Assembly: GCA_026545765.1 (NCBI GenBank)
Contig: JAIFAC010000201.1
Span: forward strand, 1 to 64,000
Length of the DNA: 64,000 nucleotides
Origin: Plantago major
Lineage: Eukaryota; Streptophyta; Magnoliopsida; Lamiales; Plantaginaceae
Direction of reading: 5' to 3'
Position numbers and translations under genes: made by a program. Under the pieces are notes generated by a model that was given only the letters and a program-made list of their open reading frames with translations, had not been told where the DNA came from and did not search any database. Below are positions 24,070 to 38,300 of this stretch, piece by piece; position 1 is the stretch's first letter, and each line of letters begins with the position of its first letter.

Positions 24070-24074
24070 CAAAC

Positions 24075-27000
24075 TCATTTTCCTCTTCTTTTCCCTGGAT
24101 TCATAGATTATGAGATTTGGGTAAAACCTAATTGAAGAATTCAAAATGGCGCTAACAGGTGTACGTTGTGATGGTGATGGTGTACGTGCACTGGTGGTTT
24201 CATAAGGTTGATGAGAAGAGGTTGCTTAATTGCGCGATTATTTACGATTTCGAGATTTTAGATGAAATGAAACTTGAATATCTACTTTTGGCCCATTAGT
24301 AAATTTCTATTTTGGCCCAAGGACCGGTTACCCGGTTTGCTTTTAAATGGATTTGGATGGATTTGAAAGATTTGTTGAGCGCTTGTGGTGGCATGACAAT
24401 TTGAGAACACGATGAATTGCTAGTGTGTATTTGGCGATTAGGATTACGCACCCATATGGCGTGGATTTGTCATCATGTCACTTGTTAGCGTGAGGTTATC
24501 AACTAGCTTTTAATTATACAAACTTATTCAATCGAAATAATCATACGTGTTCAACATCTTATTATTAGTTTATCGTCTACCAAGTACCGTTGCACATAGG
24601 TCTTACTTTTAAAACAATCTTAAGTAAGTACTACTAAACACTAAACATTACATGTATTAGCTATAAAATGGCAATAGTATAACCCGACAAGAATCGAAGC
24701 ATTGACCTTCTCTTCCCTTGCTTCAACTTTTAATTTTCACAGAGAATAGTTGCAGTGCATGTTACTGCTAATTTACTAAACTGGATGTTAAGTCTTGACT
24801 CAACACATATCACACGATTCCAAATAAACCCGAACCGATTGATTTCTGTTCGGATTACCCGCTCCAATTTAGAGCTTAATTCTCAATCCCTATCATAAGA
24901 TTACAAAAATAGATTTCATTTTCAAGTTGTTAAAGTTGCATAATCTCATTTGTGGACTTCAAACAAAACAACCCGTGCATGCTTTGCCATTTGACCCAAA
25001 GTTTTTATTCCATTAAGCCTGTCCAGTAACCATTGTGGTCCAAGTCCAACTAAGCCCCACATTACACCTCATCCCATTTTGTAAACATGAAAAAGTCCAA
25101 ATTCTATATTCCATAGTCCATAAAAATATTAAATACTATATATAATATAATACTAAATTTATATTGTCAAAAAGTTGATATTATCTTTATATCTTCCATT
25201 TGCCTTGCTGCGTAATGTTCTTGGCTTCGATCACCAACAATAATGATCAATCAACTCAAACGCCAAAGAAACAATCGATGAATGTTATAACAATCATATA
25301 GTGTTATATCAACAATCAATAAAACATAACTAAAAAACAATAACCCCAACACAATCGAACTTGACGATTTCGTGGTTGGCCGAATCTCACGTCATGGGAG
25401 AAAACTAGATTCTTTTATTGACCAACGAATGACAAATATACAACAAATCCTAACAATGTCGATTGACAAATAATCGAGAAGCAGGCTTAATTGCAAACTA
25501 GAAGAATATGAAGACTTCTATTATGGAATAGCAATTCTTTTGCTTTGTGTGTGTCTAATGAACATGCCAAAATCTTTGTATATATAAGATTTCCTACTCC
25601 TACATCAACTTGAGTTAGTAAAAGCGATATTGATCGCTTTCCATTTAAAGAAATACTCTTTATTTCTTTCGATTCGGATAAGCGCATTGTTTTCTCTATT
25701 CTTTGTAACACTCCTTATTTATTCAGACTTCTTCCTTCACTCTGAATTCAATCTATGCCTTAATTTAACAATGTTGTGATATAATATTACTACACCCAGT
25801 GTGAACTTGAAGAAGTAAAAATCGGATTGATGAATAAAAGATGTGAAGTTACGTAAGATATAGCTATGTTATACTATAACGAATTGAAACGGTGAGTGTC
25901 TGAGTCAGAGTTCATAAGGTTCAACTTCTATTACATCGAATAAAATCTAATACGTGACTGACTCTAATTACCGAATCAACTATCGTCTATAGATCAGTTG
26001 GTTTAGGAAACATACAGTAACGGTAACACTGATCATATCATACCCTAATAATAAGCACTACCAATTGCTAGTTGCTAGTGCTACAAACTTGACTACTAGG
26101 CACGTGGTAGAACTTTTTCCAGTAATGATTCATTCACTTTTGTATAATTACATGACTTTCTTGTTAAGGGCCTTCTAATGGGATTATTTATGGTTTCCAT
26201 TTTCCAATGAAAAAGATGAGACAATGTAAAAAAGCTTCCATTCATCAAAAGTTTTTATGGCATCTCAGAGACTCGGTCAATCCCACTTTTTTCTCCTTTC
26301 CTTTTTATCATTTCACATCTTTTTTCCAAGCTTATGTGTGAAGATAAGCTCCCTAGTCCCTGCTTTATTCCCCCTAGTACAACTAGTATTACTATTTTTC
26401 TACTTCCCTCCTTCAAACTGTCCTGTATAATTAGTATGAGAATGTTTTTTTAAAGAGTTAAAAATTAATTTAAATAAAAATGTTAATCGATGATAGTAAC
26501 TGTATTAAAGTTGAGTTATAAAAAATGGTGTTTGGACACTGACGCTCCCAGCATTCATTCGAATTTATACGTCAACGCTCTTAGGGTACTCACGCTCCAG
26601 ACATTATAGACTAAAACTTGGCTAATTCTCTATTTCTTAATTACATATGGCCAAAAAATCTCAACCAACCTATTGAGCTGAAAATAACAGCTTTAAATAC
26701 CGAGTAAATAACAGATAGATAGAGATATGGTATGCTATCAGTAGTTGCCCAGCCACTTGTTAAATTGTTATTTTTAGTCATGCATAAATGACCTAACCAG
26801 TGACATATGAGCCATGTGTGAATCAATTCAAAATTTAAGGTGTGTGGTTAGTATTAATTAACATTAGGTCTCCATCTAAACAAGGATCAGCATTATTTAA
26901 CTATTGTGGAATTGATAGGGATTTGCGAACCTTACAAAATTAAGCAACCTAATCCCTACCTATTCCGCTTTTCTAAACACGATCCGTGGACCTTAGATAA

Positions 27001-28407
27001 TCTCTTTAGTCTTTTTTTAACCGTGCTTGTTTGAATTCAAGCTTGGAATTATTTTTCCACCTGAAAGTCTCCTAGCACGTAAACAAGCAACTCCACAATA
27101 TGATTAAAAAAATTATATATGTTGTTTGTTATTCACCTTTTCACCTGAATAGTAGTTACGAATAACACTGACAACTACATTTACAACTTTTTGTTACTTA
27201 TACTCATAGTTTACGTAAAAATATGATTTTTAGTTTAATTTACGTTTAAAACAAAGTGTTACATTTTCTTTTATGAAAATTAATTCATAATCTGATTTAT
27301 TTTAACGCATATTTTTGGTCGCGTGTATTTTTCACTCGATTAATATATCAATCATTCTTGTAGCATCTTTTAGGATTACATTTTTCTTAAAAATTGTATA
27401 AATTAAAATTGTTTCAATCTTACATAAGCGGAGGAGTATTTAGTTTACCATAGTTTTTAAGATGGTGAGCGTGCATTCCATCATCCTCTAACTAAAGTGG
27501 ATTGATATGGTACGTAAAACCAGATGGTAAATGATGAATTAGTTAATAGTTGTTAAAGACAACTTGATACTAAATTAGTTTAATTTTATTGATTTGTTGG
27601 TAAGTTCATTATGTGCTAAATTTGTTGATATTATAAATAAACTATAAAAACAAATTTCTAAACCTCTCTAATAAATTACTTGAAATAACTTGTGAGGTTG
27701 TTATGTGGTTATGTAACAAATTTACTTTTAAAATAATCTTATCAAATTTATAAGAAACGGAAGGGAGGAAGTAGTTGATACATATATGACCCTCTTTAGC
27801 ACTATGAGCTTATTTTTCAGATAAATATTTTACGTAAATGCCTAACTATTAACTGGGATTAAAATTAATCTGTTAATTTTTTTTAATTTTTTATTAAAAA
27901 TAAGCTACCTGATTATTATAATTATTTAATTTAACAAATAAGTTAATTGTTTTGCTTGACATCTCAATAGAAAATTAATTTATCAACTAGTTTTGATAAA
28001 CGGATCTAATGTGACGATTTACCCGGAGAGAAAAGTAAAAGGAATAAAAATTCGGAGGGTGTTTGACTAAAGAGATCCAATCCAAATCACAGATTCATAT
28101 TCACAGTCTCACATTCACAAGTTAACAGTTTCTTCTAAGCAAAAGGCAAAACAAAAGCTTGACACTGAAGCTGCTGAGCTGTAGTGGTAGTAGTAGAAGC
28201 AGTGACATCTCTGATTTCCCCATTTCATTCTCATTTTTTGCCGTATTATCATTCATCTCCAATCCATCACAAATTTCACCTGTCTCTGATTTCCCAATTC
28301 CATTCCCTTCCAAAAACCCCAAATCCACAATCAATCATCACTCCACACTCGTCCCCATTACCACAAACCAACAAAAAGACTCAATTTTTATTCCAATTTC
28401 CCCCAAA
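24075..28407. other. Gene-poor AT-rich DNA with MITE-like ends
   Basis: No gene is recognised. Words such as GCGGAGGAGTA (27428-27438) and GGAAGGGAGGAAGTA (27759-27773) resemble Stowaway MITE ends, but I could not pair them with convincing opposite ends. The last 400 bases are the likely promoter and leader of the kinase gene. Confidence 0.35.
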
Positions 28408-30384
28408 ATGCCTCCGGAACCTCCTCTCCGCCGCCAGCTCCGCCGCCCACCACCGCAGTCCCACCACTCGCCGGCGGAATAACCGCCGCTTTCTCCTGCC
28501 TTCTAATTTTCGCTTTCTGCTTCAGACGCATGAAAAGAACCGTTCAGCAACTTCTGAGACCGATTCAAGAAACCGCCGCTCAGCCTGTCGTACGCCATTC
28601 TCCGCCGTGCGACATCCAATTTCTCCCCTCGGTCCGGCTCAGGCAGGGCAGGTTCGGATCGGTGTACCGGGCGGAGCTGAAGCCGAAAGATTCAGTCTTT
28701 ACTTCGACTAGAGTGGCTGTGAAAGTGATGGATTCTGGGTCTTTGCAGGGTGAGCGTGAGTTTCAGAATGAGTTGCTTTTTTCTTCCAAGATTGAGTGTA
28801 AGTATGTTGTTTCTGTTATGGGTTTTTCGTCTGATCCGAGGAAAAGGAGGATGGTTTTGGTTTATGAGCTTATGGAGAATGGTAGCTTGCAAGATTGTCT
28901 TTTTCATAAGAAAAGTCAGGAGTTGAGGAGTTGGATAGGAGGTTTTTGGTTGGTTTGGCATATTGCTAGAGGGTTGAGTATTTGCATCATTCTTGTGATC
29001 CGCCTATTATTCATGGGGATATTAAGCCTAGTAATATTTTGTGATGGCTCTTTTGATGCCAAGATTGGTGATTTTGGTTTAGCTAGGTTTAAGGCTGATG
29101 ATAGTAACGCTAACGGTAACGGTAACAATACTAATAGTAATGGAATTTGGAGGTGAAGAAGAAGGAGGAGTCGGAGGTGTGGTTGAGGAGGCGGAGGTGT
29201 GATTACGGTTACGGCGAGTGTGTTTGATGAAGTGCAGAGTGTGAATCAGTTAGGGGTGTTGAGATGTCGCCGGAGGTGTGATTGCGAGACGATCGAGGGG
29301 AGGCGGGTCAGTGGTGTCGCCGAGGACGGCAAGCCCGTGTGATGGGGTGGCGAGTGTGTCGGAGGCGAATTTGATAGGTTTAGTGTGGAGAGTTTCGGGG
29401 ACAGGGTGGGTGGAAAAAGAAGAAGAAGAAGAGTGTGACAGGGAAAGATTGGTGGTGGAAGCAGGATAATGTTGGGGAAGGGGAGTCAGGGAATGTGAAG
29501 GATTACGTGATGGAGTGGATTGGGACTGAGATCAAGAAGGAAAGGCCGAAGAGTGATTGGATGGCGGCTTCGTCGGAAGTAGTACTCAAGTGGAGAAGAA
29601 AAGAAGAAGAAGAAGGCAATTGGATTGGTGGGTTTCGTTGGAGGATGACAAAGAAAGGGAAGAAAGAGAAGAGGAGACCGGCGAGGGAGTGGTGGAAGGA
29701 GTATTGTGAAGAGCTAGAGAAGAAGAAGAAAGAATAAGAAGAAGGGATCGATGAGCGATAGTGGTTTTGAAGGAGGTGGCAGAGGGAAGATGAGATGTGC
29801 GTGGACAGGAAGAATCGAAGGAGTAGGGCCGGAGTGGGGAGTAGAGGTAGCATGGATAAGTGGTTGGATTTTAGTGGCGAGCTTTGGAGAGCGTAAGAAT
29901 AGTCATGATTCCGTTGGTGGAGAAATACCGAGAAGTGGGCGATGAGTAGCACCCAGTATGAGGGGGAACTGTATGCTACATTGCACCGGAGTATGCAGTG
30001 GTGGTGACGTGTCTGAAGTGTGATGTTTATAGTTATGGAGTTCTTTTATTAGTTCTAATTGTGGAGACGAAGGCCACTTCAGGTCACAGGATCACCCATG
30101 TTGGAGTTCAACGAAGCCCGAATCTTTTATCGTGGGCCAGGCGGCTAGCTCGCTGGGAAGCTTCTTGATTTAGTTGATAAGAATGTTGACTCTTTGAATA
30201 AAGAGCAAGCCCTGCTAAGCATAACGGTGGCTTTGCTCTGCCTGCAGAAATCGCCTTCTTCCCGCCCTTCCATGAGAGAAGTAGTGGGAATGCTGTCAGG
30301 AGAGTTAGCTTCTCCGCCTCTTCCATTGAGTTTTCACCTTCGCCTCCCTCTCAGGTCCCATATAAACACAAGAAGGCTAGGTGA
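28408..30384 (+). CDS. Receptor-like serine/threonine kinase, At4g25390/At2g45590 type
   Basis: Membrane-anchored receptor-like cytoplasmic kinase without an extracellular domain. ATG at 28408 gives a short basic N-terminus, then one hydrophobic segment (ITAAFSCLLIFAFCF, about residues 32-46). The kinase domain follows: glycine loop RQGRFGSVYRAE, ATP-binding Lys in AVKVMDSG (28722-28724), catalytic loop HGDIKPSNI (29012-29038, HGD in place of HRD) and DFGLAR from 29070. A long basic, Trp-rich insert (DWWWKQDN, KDYVMEWIG, EIKKERPKSDW, RRPAREWWKE) lies between DFG and the PEY region, as in the Arabidopsis proteins. The C-terminus reads KLLDLVDKN, LCLQKSPSSRPSMREVVGML and SPSPPSQVPYKHKKAR before TGA at 30382. 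Intronless, about 660 codons, like its relatives. Multiple breaks fit single-base losses in homopolymers. The activating ligand or partner is not deducible. Confidence 0.88.
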
Positions 30385-33300
30385 GTTTAGTTGGACACTG
30401 GTTGCCTTTTATTTTCAGATCAAGTTTGTTGTCCATGGAATGATTTCTGTAAATAAAAAATTGATCTTGAGTAAGAATTATTTGCTCGTTGCAATGGGTT
30501 TACGTATATTCTTTACATACAACATGCATCATATGTCTCTGATACTTCGTTGTTTAAATCAGACTACTCTATCACCTGCTGCTACTTTTAAAATGCGGTA
30601 ACTGTTTGTGATCGATCTTACTATGGATCTCTGCTTTAAAGTTTCAATCTTAATGGTTCATTTGCCATTATCTTTACCTGAGCTGTTGTGTTGCTCTGAT
30701 GATTAGCACAAACTTCGCCAGTGCTGACTATCTGACTACAATATAAGTGCATGTTTGCAAACATTCGAGATTATTGTGAAGTGATAAAATGACAGATAAT
30801 CTGGTAAAAGTGGATGTCAAGTGAATTTGGTGACTGTTTGCAAAATGTGCTTCAAAATTCAACTGATTCAGTACTTCTCTAACCTGGAGATTATCAAGAA
30901 TCTCAGGTTGTGTAAAAACCTCACGATACGGTTCAGCCCTGCTACAAATCTTATTTTAAAAATCTCTTCAATTATCTATTTTCCTCTTCTTTTTGTCAAG
31001 TTTCTTGTGGTGTGCTGTAATCTGATAGAAGAGTCACATGTTAACTGTGAGGATGAAGTTTGCAGCCAGCAGTGAGCAGACATCATATTTTTCAGATCTT
31101 GAAATTGGCAGGCACCACTCTCTCTCAGTTCGATTTTTTTTTTAGCAACGCAGCATATACCATCTATAGGTACGTCTGGACCCATACCTGATCATCTTGC
31201 ACACCCGCATTCATATTCGACTCTAATTGATGGGGTCTGGGTCTAGGTTCTAATGAGTCTCTAAACGGTTATGTTAATGCGTATGTCCGATCCGAGTAAT
31301 ACCATACACCTCGAGAACAATAAATTTGCATGATGCAGCTGTAAATTTAGGTATATTTGTACAATGTTATCTTCTGCTACAAGCAATGCAGTACTAGTTA
31401 GCCTACCATTCTAGGTTTGTACGAAGTTAACGCATTATATATTTGGTTGGTAGTTGTGGTGGTCCATTCCAAGTCCAACAAATGATTAATGATCCTTTAC
31501 ATGATTTACCAGTACTCTCCCATTTGACTCAATGACCAATACACTTTTTTCAACTTGTATCATCCCATAATCAGGAAAAAATCGACCTCAGGGTGCGTCT
31601 TGGGTGCCCTCCCTCACTTACTCTAGCTGGGGGGCAATAGGCTAGTGAATCTATGAGCCGGAATTCAAAAGGAGATTTAAATACGATAATTTAAAAAATA
31701 TATGGTAGTTATATGAGGCGGGCCAATTTTGATTGAAAATAGAATGTCGGCTAATTTATCACCACCCCTACGCCCCAAATTAAATGCTTTAATTTCTGTG
31801 CTGGGTAATTCCCCATAAATAATGCAATTTAATCAACTACGACACATTTACCCTTAAACTCAGAAACGAAATGTTCGGTCAAGAATTGTAATCGCTAAAT
31901 TTTGAAGTGAAAGTCCCATTTATACTGATTTAATCGAATGACTACATTTTACGTTCTGGGTTTAAAATGCGATAAATCATACTCAAAATAAAAACGCCGA
32001 TCAGAAAAGTGAAATAGGGCATCGATTTGGAAGCGGAGTGGTAAGTATATAGAGACAAGTTCACTACATAAAACCACGCAGGTCGAAATACATCGTATCA
32101 TTTATTCCGGAAAAACATTGTAAACTGAAAATATCTTTTTGCAAGCGGATGGAAAATGCATTTTGCGCATATAAAAATAATCATCACATAAATTCATTCA
32201 ATGAGCAAAAAAATGTTATATACTAATAAAGAAAACAAGCTAAAAGGGTTGAAGAACACTTGTTTTACAACTTTCTTAAGACCATAGGTATATATTCCAA
32301 AACACCTCAGATTCTCTAACCTATATCAAAATTTAGCTACAAAGAGAGAGAAAAATAGCTAATACAAGAAAAAGAGAACTAATGTGCTGTTTCTGCTAAT
32401 CAGCTTGTTGTTAAAGGTCAAATAATCAAATTAGTTTCAGTTAAAACACTGCAAAATGCTCCAAATCCGAATATAAGGCATAGACTAAAAATTATCAGAA
32501 AAGCCTTTTTAAGAATCTTAGATGGTGAAATCTAACCAAGATCGAAACAAATAAGGACCAAATCACGATTTAGGATTGATAAAATTATATAATTAGCCTA
32601 CTTCAGCAATAACCAACAAAAAGAACGAGAAGCTGTGAACAGTTAGTGAAAGATGAAGAGGATATGAGAAAAGTGTTTGAGATTTACTACTAATTGACCC
32701 GCTTAATTATTATACCGCTTAAAACCAATAGAAATAGTACATGTGCTCCATCACCATTTTCGATCAAATAGTTATCTTCTTTTCCTATTATAAAATCAGA
32801 TCTTTATTCTGCCAATCGACAACCATATCCTTTGCTTATTGCTTTTCCCTTCCATTCCCTCACACGTGATAACGCATAATTTACCTTCAAAACTTATCAA
32901 GAATTAGTCTCTCAGGCTCGTGAATTAAAACTAAAACGCCTATAGAAATGTAGATCAACTTCAAAACATTGGTGAAATAGCCTTGTGACGCTAATTCGAT
33001 TCCTATAGGGTTAATTACGCGACCTAGTACATTAAATGCAACCCACTGTGGTCGGAGGAAACTCATAACCGCTTTCCCAAACGACTTTTTGTGACATTCA
33101 CAAGAAAGCGAGGTAAGTTCATCCAATCGACCCATAATCAAAAAACGGACTGCTACAAGATTGATGCAAATACTATAATTGTTTAAGCTAATGTTATTTT
33201 GATATTTGTGGATAGCATGATTGATATCATTCATAATGGAATTCTACTTTTGAAGGACTATTATTATGAACCAAATGTGAACGACTCTTGCAGGATAAGG

Positions 33301-35207
33301 AGACATACCGTTGCATGAATACCTACATGCTAAACGAGTCGTTTTGAAAGTTTAAACTGTACCATGATTGTGTCGTAGTAGGAGTCAAACGAGCCCAAAT
33401 GTGGGGTCTAAACTGTACAACTTAGAAAGCTTGTTTCGCGCGATTCCTACTGTCGACGTTGCCAATTGGGCTTGTACAACCTGTGGGCATTAGTTGCCCA
33501 TTATCCCGAATCTTACTGGATCAAAATTGAGTGCCTCATCAAATTAGGGAAAATTCGTGCCAGTTACGTTTTGCCACACATCTGATTTCAAGGCACTGTG
33601 AAAGATTCAAGAAAGGAATACGGCAGATTTACATGTAATCAAACCAACCCAATTTAGCCGATTATTCATTCAACGTATATGTAGTAGTATTTATTTTTCA
33701 ACCCAAGACGGTTCGGTGATAACAATACGGTATTACGGGTTGGACGGCTGGGTGTATTACTACATTAACATATCCATCAAATTAATCTCAAATATTTTCA
33801 AAAAGGCAAATGACAAGACCATTTTCGTAATTTACGTAGCTTTCTAATATATTTAAATAACCCTAGCTTTTACTTTTTATTAATCTATTATATATTTTAT
33901 ATATTCATTTAACGATATTCAATTTATTTAATATATATACATTTTTAAAAGTGTAAATAATATGGCGGTGGAAGGTGTTCGCACTCCAACCAACTCACTC
34001 ACCCACCCACCCGGGCCAAGGGAAAGGTAAAAATTTAACCAAGATACTTTTAAAAAAAAATTAATCGACGGGTATGGTGGAGGCGGATGTTTGTGCGGAT
34101 TTTAATGGTCGGATCGGGATTTGTTTGCACACCTAGTATTCATAGTGGCATCTTTGAAATTATTAACATATGTAGATTGGCCGTTTTAACCTTCTGGTTT
34201 TACCTAAAACAGTTTGTTGCTTGAAGTTTTCAGATTTTTACTTGATACGACTGCTTGTGATTTACTGACATATATAAGTAATAATACATGGTGCTAGTAT
34301 ATAAGGTTATTTAGAATTTCAATAAGCTTCTACCTTAAGTAAAAACCATTAGCAAAGAACATGGGCCTGCGTCACCTGAAATATTATTGTTATTAATGGA
34401 TGCACCTGCGTCACACCATGAGCAAAGTACTTATGAAAGCGACCAAGCTATCATTAAGTTGACCACACATGTTTCATCAATCAAATTTCATCGAATCTGG
34501 AATTTAACCGAACCTAACCGAACTAAATCAACCAAAACTAATCGATTCAACCTAATCAATCAAATCAAGAAATTATTATGTAATAATAAATAATTATATG
34601 ATGGTATATATAATCACAAATTAAAAATATATTATTTTTGCCATCTTTCACATTCTTTTCCTACTTTTTCTCACACTTTCTTTACATTTTATTTATTATC
34701 AGGACAAACTTTAAAACCAACCGCAGAAAAACAATATGAGAATGATAACTCATTAAACCAATTTTAATCGTCAGATAAATCGCTCTTTGCTTGGCTTTGG
34801 CAACATGATATCAATGTCTATGTGAGTGGATAATGATTTATTGAACCCGACAAGGAAAGAAACGGCGAACAAGGTGCGCAAGAGACAATATCGACTACAT
34901 TTATTCTGCAATATGAGTCCGGCGAAGAGCAATATGTAGTCCGGCGAAGATAATATTATGAATAAAACGCCATTTTAATATTTGCGACATATAATATTTT
35001 TTATAAAGCCGGCCCCACTTTTTGGTTTGGTTTAACTTGTTTTGTAGCTAAATACGTAGATTTTTATGGTCACATCAATTCATACTTTTATTTGTTTATC
35101 TACCAAAAGTCGACAAAAAGAAGAAGAAAAAAAAGCTGGAAAATAACTCAACGGATAAATTTTCGGCTTTTCCGCATAAAAGATCTGGGGTGTGTAAATA
35201 AATGATA
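30385..35207. other. Long gene-poor interval
   Basis: The first few hundred bases are probably the kinase 3' UTR. A 115-codon minus-strand frame (32887-33234) has no recognisable family. Around 34495-34570, an ACCGAACCTAACCGAAC-type segment belongs to a dispersed AACCGAA-rich repeat also seen near 47520 and 52070. Confidence 0.35.
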
Positions 35208-35212
35208 AATTA

Positions 35213-35245
<33 letters not shown>

Positions 35246-35310
35246 ATATATATTATTATTTCAACAATAACAACAACAACAACAAATAATAATAATAATA
35301 AATAATATGA
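35208..35310. repeat. Compound AAT/ATT and AAC microsatellite
   Basis: (AAT)n runs into (ATT)n and then (AAC)n and (AAT)n. The AAT and ATT halves are complementary and can fold back. Confidence 0.9.
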
Positions 35311-38300
35311 ATTTGATGAACTAAACTAAAGACGAAATGACCGATCCGAATCGAATCAAATAGTTTTCAAATAAAAATAATGCAGCCCTAAATATGATAC
35401 AAATATGTCAGACTTATATTAGAATACCGCCACTCACTAATGTAGTCTTATAGGCATGAGAGTAATTTGATCATCAAATTCTACCTAGCTACGTGGCTTT
35501 CTTTATATCAGTGACTTGGTTGTAATTTTCCTCAAATTACACTCTCCGCTTGCTCATATGTTTCTATTAAAGAAAATCAAATTTAAAAAACTAATCGATA
35601 CAATTTGCTATCTAAATTTAAAATGGGCTTGGTTTTTACGTAGCTTGTTTAGCAAATTAAATTAAAATAAATTTCCCAGATTTCAGAAAATGACATAAAA
35701 TGGCATTACTCATTTTTTCTGTTTTAACCTTTTCTTAATGTATATTAGTCTATAGTTTTTAAATAATAATATATCATATTTTGTCAATAATTATAATATA
35801 TATATTAATGACTTTTACATCGCTACTTTAATAACATCATCAAAATTATCAAGTTGAAATAAATAACGTTGAGCATTTAACTTAGGTAATGAAAAAATCA
35901 ATATTGATATGTACTACATGTGTATGCATTTTAAAGTATGCAAGGTATACATTTTAATCCTTATGCTAATTTACATGTATGCATTTAGCACACAAATGTA
36001 TTTTCTTTATTCTAATTTTGTGCTAATATGTTAAGTGATATTTTCTATAACGAAAAGAGATAGTTTCTCCTTCTTTAAAAAAAAGTTTGGGTATCGACTA
36101 CCTTTCCTTTTCCAACTACTTAAGAAAGCAGCTCGCCGCTCACGTAATCTTAAATGCTTATTACCAATTCAGAAAGCTACTGAAATGGAAGTTTCACCAA
36201 GAAGAAATGCAGAACAGTACCATAAAGGGCCAAACTCGATGATTCAGTACTACGACATCATGACAGTAATGATTCATTTTAGTGTTCTGAAATATTATGA
36301 GGTTTAATTGTCCAGGCATTCTTCTTCTTTTCTCGTATAGGAAAATATCGATCATGGATGCATCCCGTATATTCTCATCATAGTTAGAAATGGCACTCTA
36401 CTGTAAAGCATCTTGGGGGGGTGGCCTGGCCAGACTTTGCACTTCTAGGATCGAACAAACCCCGTGATAGATTTGAAAGGAGACTAAATATGGTCTTTAA
36501 TGAGAGATCAGTTAAGCAGCAGCTAGCCCATCTGTATTAAATGCAATGGTGGACCTGTAGTCACAACGGTTCTACAACGTCCATATAGAAACTCATGAAT
36601 CCACAATCTACACATGAACATTTGCCCTTCACCCAATAAGTAATATATTTTTCTTCCACTCCCAAAGTGCACCTGCATAAATATATTAATTTAGGATAAT
36701 TGCAACCTCCAAGTTTTTATAAGGTTTAAATGTATCGGTTATTCATACCAATAAAGGGCATCTTCTCAAATACATTCATAAAGTCAAGCTTCTGCCGCTA
36801 CATGTTTTTACCTAACTTTGACGTAATATGAATATGAATTGGCCAAGACATGAACGTGGAGAATAGATAATATGCGCGATTATTACCAACATATCGCCTA
36901 CAGGGGTGGTGAAATGGTAATTGCATCAATCTAAAGGTTTGACCTTCGTCGGCAAGGGATGTGTCATGACACAGAATAGTAAGTCTTGGTTAATTTTTGC
37001 TCTCCAAATTTTGGCAACAAAAGATCTCAGTAATTAATGATGTGAATAATGAATTTAAATTATATGTATAATTTGAGGGTTAAAATGTGTTTAATTGCTT
37101 TTTTTTTCCACTTTTATGATGTTTCCTGTAATTCTTTTTGTTATTTTCTATGTTGGCAATTAGGGTTTGCTATTTAGTATTTAAATGCCTGTTATTCGCT
37201 TTTTGTCGTATTAATTCTTAGATATTGAATAAAAAATTGAAGGCAAGTCTTCCAACTGGACCATTGGCATTTTCTAGTAACAATTGATCACTACCTCGGA
37301 TATTCTATTTAATCAATTCAGCTTCCTTGGAAATAATTCTATATTCAGAAAATCAACGAATTTCGATGTTACTGGTTTCTGCTTCATGCACGCGGACGCT
37401 GCATCACTTATGCCAAGTTTGTTTGTCGTTGTTACCCATTCATGATCTCAATTATTCTTGTAGCTTGGTTTTCTATCTGATCATCATCAAAGATTATAAA
37501 CCCAATAGGATTATTTCTAACTAACTTATCCGATGATGACTCATCAATACAATTTTGAGCGAGAGTATCTAATTCGAATCATAGTACATATAGTATTAAT
37601 CAAATAAATACACCCTTAGAGATACGAATTGATTTTTTTATATTATAAAACACATATTTATTTTTTTTATAATATGAAACAATACATAGTATTTAACTTT
37701 ACTGGCAATAACCACCTGTCGAGTAGAATATGAGACAGTACTTCCTGCGAGTTGATTGTACTTGATTAATTACTCCACTCATTGTAATAATTAATTTGAT
37801 ATTCTTGAATGATTAGCTGTGCTCATGACGGAATTTGGATGGATTCATCTCTATCCCCCCTTTCTAAAATTATTCAAAAAGGAAAGAGAATGGTGTACTT
37901 CTAATCTGGCACGGTGAAGGATATGTTTAGAAAATTAACTATAATCTAAGTTAGTTGATTTTTATAGATTTTGCCATTATTTATAGTTAAATATTATGCA
38001 TGACTGGAACCTATATAAACTGAAGCTAGGTAATTAGCTACTTGTGAAACACCGCCGACAATGGAGGTTATCATTTAGAAAATGGGGAAATGGTAAAAGT
38101 AATTGCTGACAAATCATAAGCATTATTGTTGTAATTATGCAAATGACGGTAACCACTACCACCTGCTCTTTTTGCTGCTATTCTTTTTATTTTATGTTAA
38201 TTTTAAGAAAATATAATAAAGTATTAAATATAAAAAGTAAGAGAAAAAAATATGAAAGTAAGTGAGAATATTAAAGTGAAAGAGTGTTTTTTAAAATATT

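Larger units (their letters stand above)
18207..24074 (+). mobile_element. Ty1/copia LTR retrotransposon, non-autonomous
   Basis: Element 18212-24069 is flanked by a 5-base target duplication CAAAC (18207-18211 and 24070-24074). Order: 5' LTR, initiator-Met tRNA primer site, gag, protease, integrase, reverse transcriptase, RNase H, 3' LTR. Integrase precedes reverse transcriptase, which defines copia. LTR termini are TATCAG...CTGAGA rather than TG...CA. LTRs differ by substitutions and indels near their 5' ends, and pol is broken by many stops and frameshifts, so the insertion is old. The polypurine tract before the 3' LTR is poorly preserved. Confidence 0.92.

Noticed and set aside
29503-29952. 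149-codon minus-strand frame
   Set aside because: It is antisense to the conserved Trp-rich insert of the kinase; the plus-strand reading matches the kinase family.
32887-33234. 115-codon minus-strand frame, one of the longer ones in the gene-poor interval
   Set aside because: No motif, splice support or family resemblance seen; not called as a gene.
35208-35310. Possible CRISPR-like or regulatory repeat array
   Set aside because: It is a simple trinucleotide microsatellite with no spacers.
36905-36960. Possible tRNA or SINE promoter boxes
   Set aside because: Box spacing is plausible, but there is no cloverleaf, A-tail or target duplication.
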